A stretch of DNA of 6,323 bases from Thiomargarita sp. (lineage in GTDB: Bacteria; Pseudomonadota; Gammaproteobacteria; Beggiatoales; Beggiatoaceae): positions 1 to 6,323 of the forward strand of contig JAUXCJ010000069.1 of the NCBI GenBank assembly GCA_030618965.1, in the 5' to 3' direction. A program made the translations under genes and the position numbers. Below, piece by piece: positions 5,714 to 6,323 of this stretch (positions are counted from its first letter, which is position 1; every line of letters starts with the position of its first letter). The notes below the pieces were generated by a model. It was not told the DNA's origin and made no database searches. It worked only from the letters and a program-made list of their open reading frames with translations.

Positions 5714-6323
5714 TCACAATTTCGCAAACACAAAATCCTTAAATCCGCCCGGTGCATGTAATACTGGCACTTGGCTGCCATTAGTTAGGTTTTTGACGAT
5801 AACGGATAAATAATTATCCAATTCTTTGATAGTAATCACTTTATCATCTCCTAACATATCGGCTTTTCCTTGTAAGCCTTGCAATAAGGCATGAGTAAAT
5901 ACGCCATGTCCCAAATTTTTATGTTCTTGGGCGACGCTTTGGCTGTCGGTGGCACTGATTACGACTATGTTGTTGTCTGAGCTATCTTTTACTAGTCGGG
6001 AGTTATAAGCTCCGCCTGAGTGGCAGGTATCGACTAATAATATGCGTCTGCCTTTGCTGTCTTCTAGGGCGTTTTGCAATATATCCCATTTTATCATGCT
6101 GTTGAGATTGTTTGTATCGGTATCATAAGGCATAAAATAGTAGTCGGCTGTTTCTTTGACTCCATGTCCAGCTAAAAATAATATTACTGTGTCTTGGGGT
6201 TGGGCTTGTTTGAATAAGTTGAGGGCTTGTTTTATATTGGCGGCGGTGGGGCGGGTGAATCCGTCTGCTAGTAGCAGGGTTTCGACTTTATTATATAATT
6301 TGCCTTGTTGTTTAACAAAGTAG
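5714..6323 (-). CDS. Caspase-family (peptidase C14) protein, metacaspase/orthocaspase-like, 5' end outside window
   Basis: The open frame runs uninterrupted to the right edge, giving 202 visible residues; the ATG at 6133 is internal, not the start. The visible part is the p20-like protease core. VILFLAGHG contains the catalytic histidine (visible residue 53), YYFMPYDTD follows, and ILLVDTCHSGG contains the catalytic cysteine (visible residue 100). Later landmarks are VVISATDSQSVAQE, GVFTHALLQGL and VKNLTNGSQVPV. Both catalytic residues are present, so an active cysteine protease, probably cutting after Arg or Lys as metacaspases and orthocaspases do, is expected. In filamentous sulfur bacteria and cyanobacteria such domains often sit behind WD40 repeats or other sensor domains. 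That part, and the ribosome site, would lie beyond the edge. It is on the same strand as the ATPase and DUF4276 genes, 126 bp upstream, possibly in one operon. Confidence 0.86.
   Translation of the reverse strand, partial: YFVKQQGKLYNKVETLLLADGFTRPTAANIKQALNLFKQAQPQDTVILFLAGHGVKETADYYFMPYDTDTNNLNSMIKWDILQNALEDSKGRRILLVDTCHSGGAYNSRLVKDSSDNNIVVISATDSQSVAQEHKNLGHGVFTHALLQGLQGKADMLGDDKVITIKELDNYLSVIVKNLTNGSQVPVLHAPGGFKDFVFAKL

Noticed and set aside
1..6323. CRISPR array accompanying Cas6
   Set aside because: No regularly spaced repeats were seen anywhere. The only repeats in the spacers are short and irregular.

Overview
The window looks like chromosomal DNA from an AT-rich Gammaproteobacterium. 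A filamentous sulfur bacterium of the Beggiatoa/Thiotrichales type is my best guess. I base this on the low GC, the caspase-family protease, and spacers filled with 'TCTGTAAATCCTGATTCA'-type and 'GTTCC...GGAAC'-type repeats. This is an inference from style, not a database match.

Left part (1-3123, plus strand): a Cas6-family CRISPR RNA endoribonuclease is followed after 16 bp by a 706-residue multi-spanning O-antigen ligase/polymerase-family protein with a C-terminal helical, TPR-like region. The two share a strand and lie close together but have no obvious common function. No CRISPR array or other cas gene is visible. Middle (3138-3838): a small exported protein with four cysteines converges on the ligase gene. 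It is followed by about 325 bp of non-coding DNA rich in inverted and direct repeats.

Right part (3839-6323, minus strand, read right to left): a caspase-like (C14) protease runs off the right edge. Next comes a short spacer holding what looks like the last residues of an OmpA-like domain. Then comes an ABC-type AAA ATPase split into two frames at a run of nine A residues, and finally a DUF4276 (Toprim-like) protein whose start overlaps the ATPase stop by 4 bp.

The most interesting unit is the ATPase + DUF4276 pair. It has the organisation of an OLD/PARIS-like ATPase-nuclease module split over two genes, sits beside a caspase-like protease, and shares the window with Cas6. Taken together this suggests a defence or accessory island. 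Whether the ATPase is dead, phase-variable, restored by transcriptional slippage, or a sequencing artefact is the main open question.
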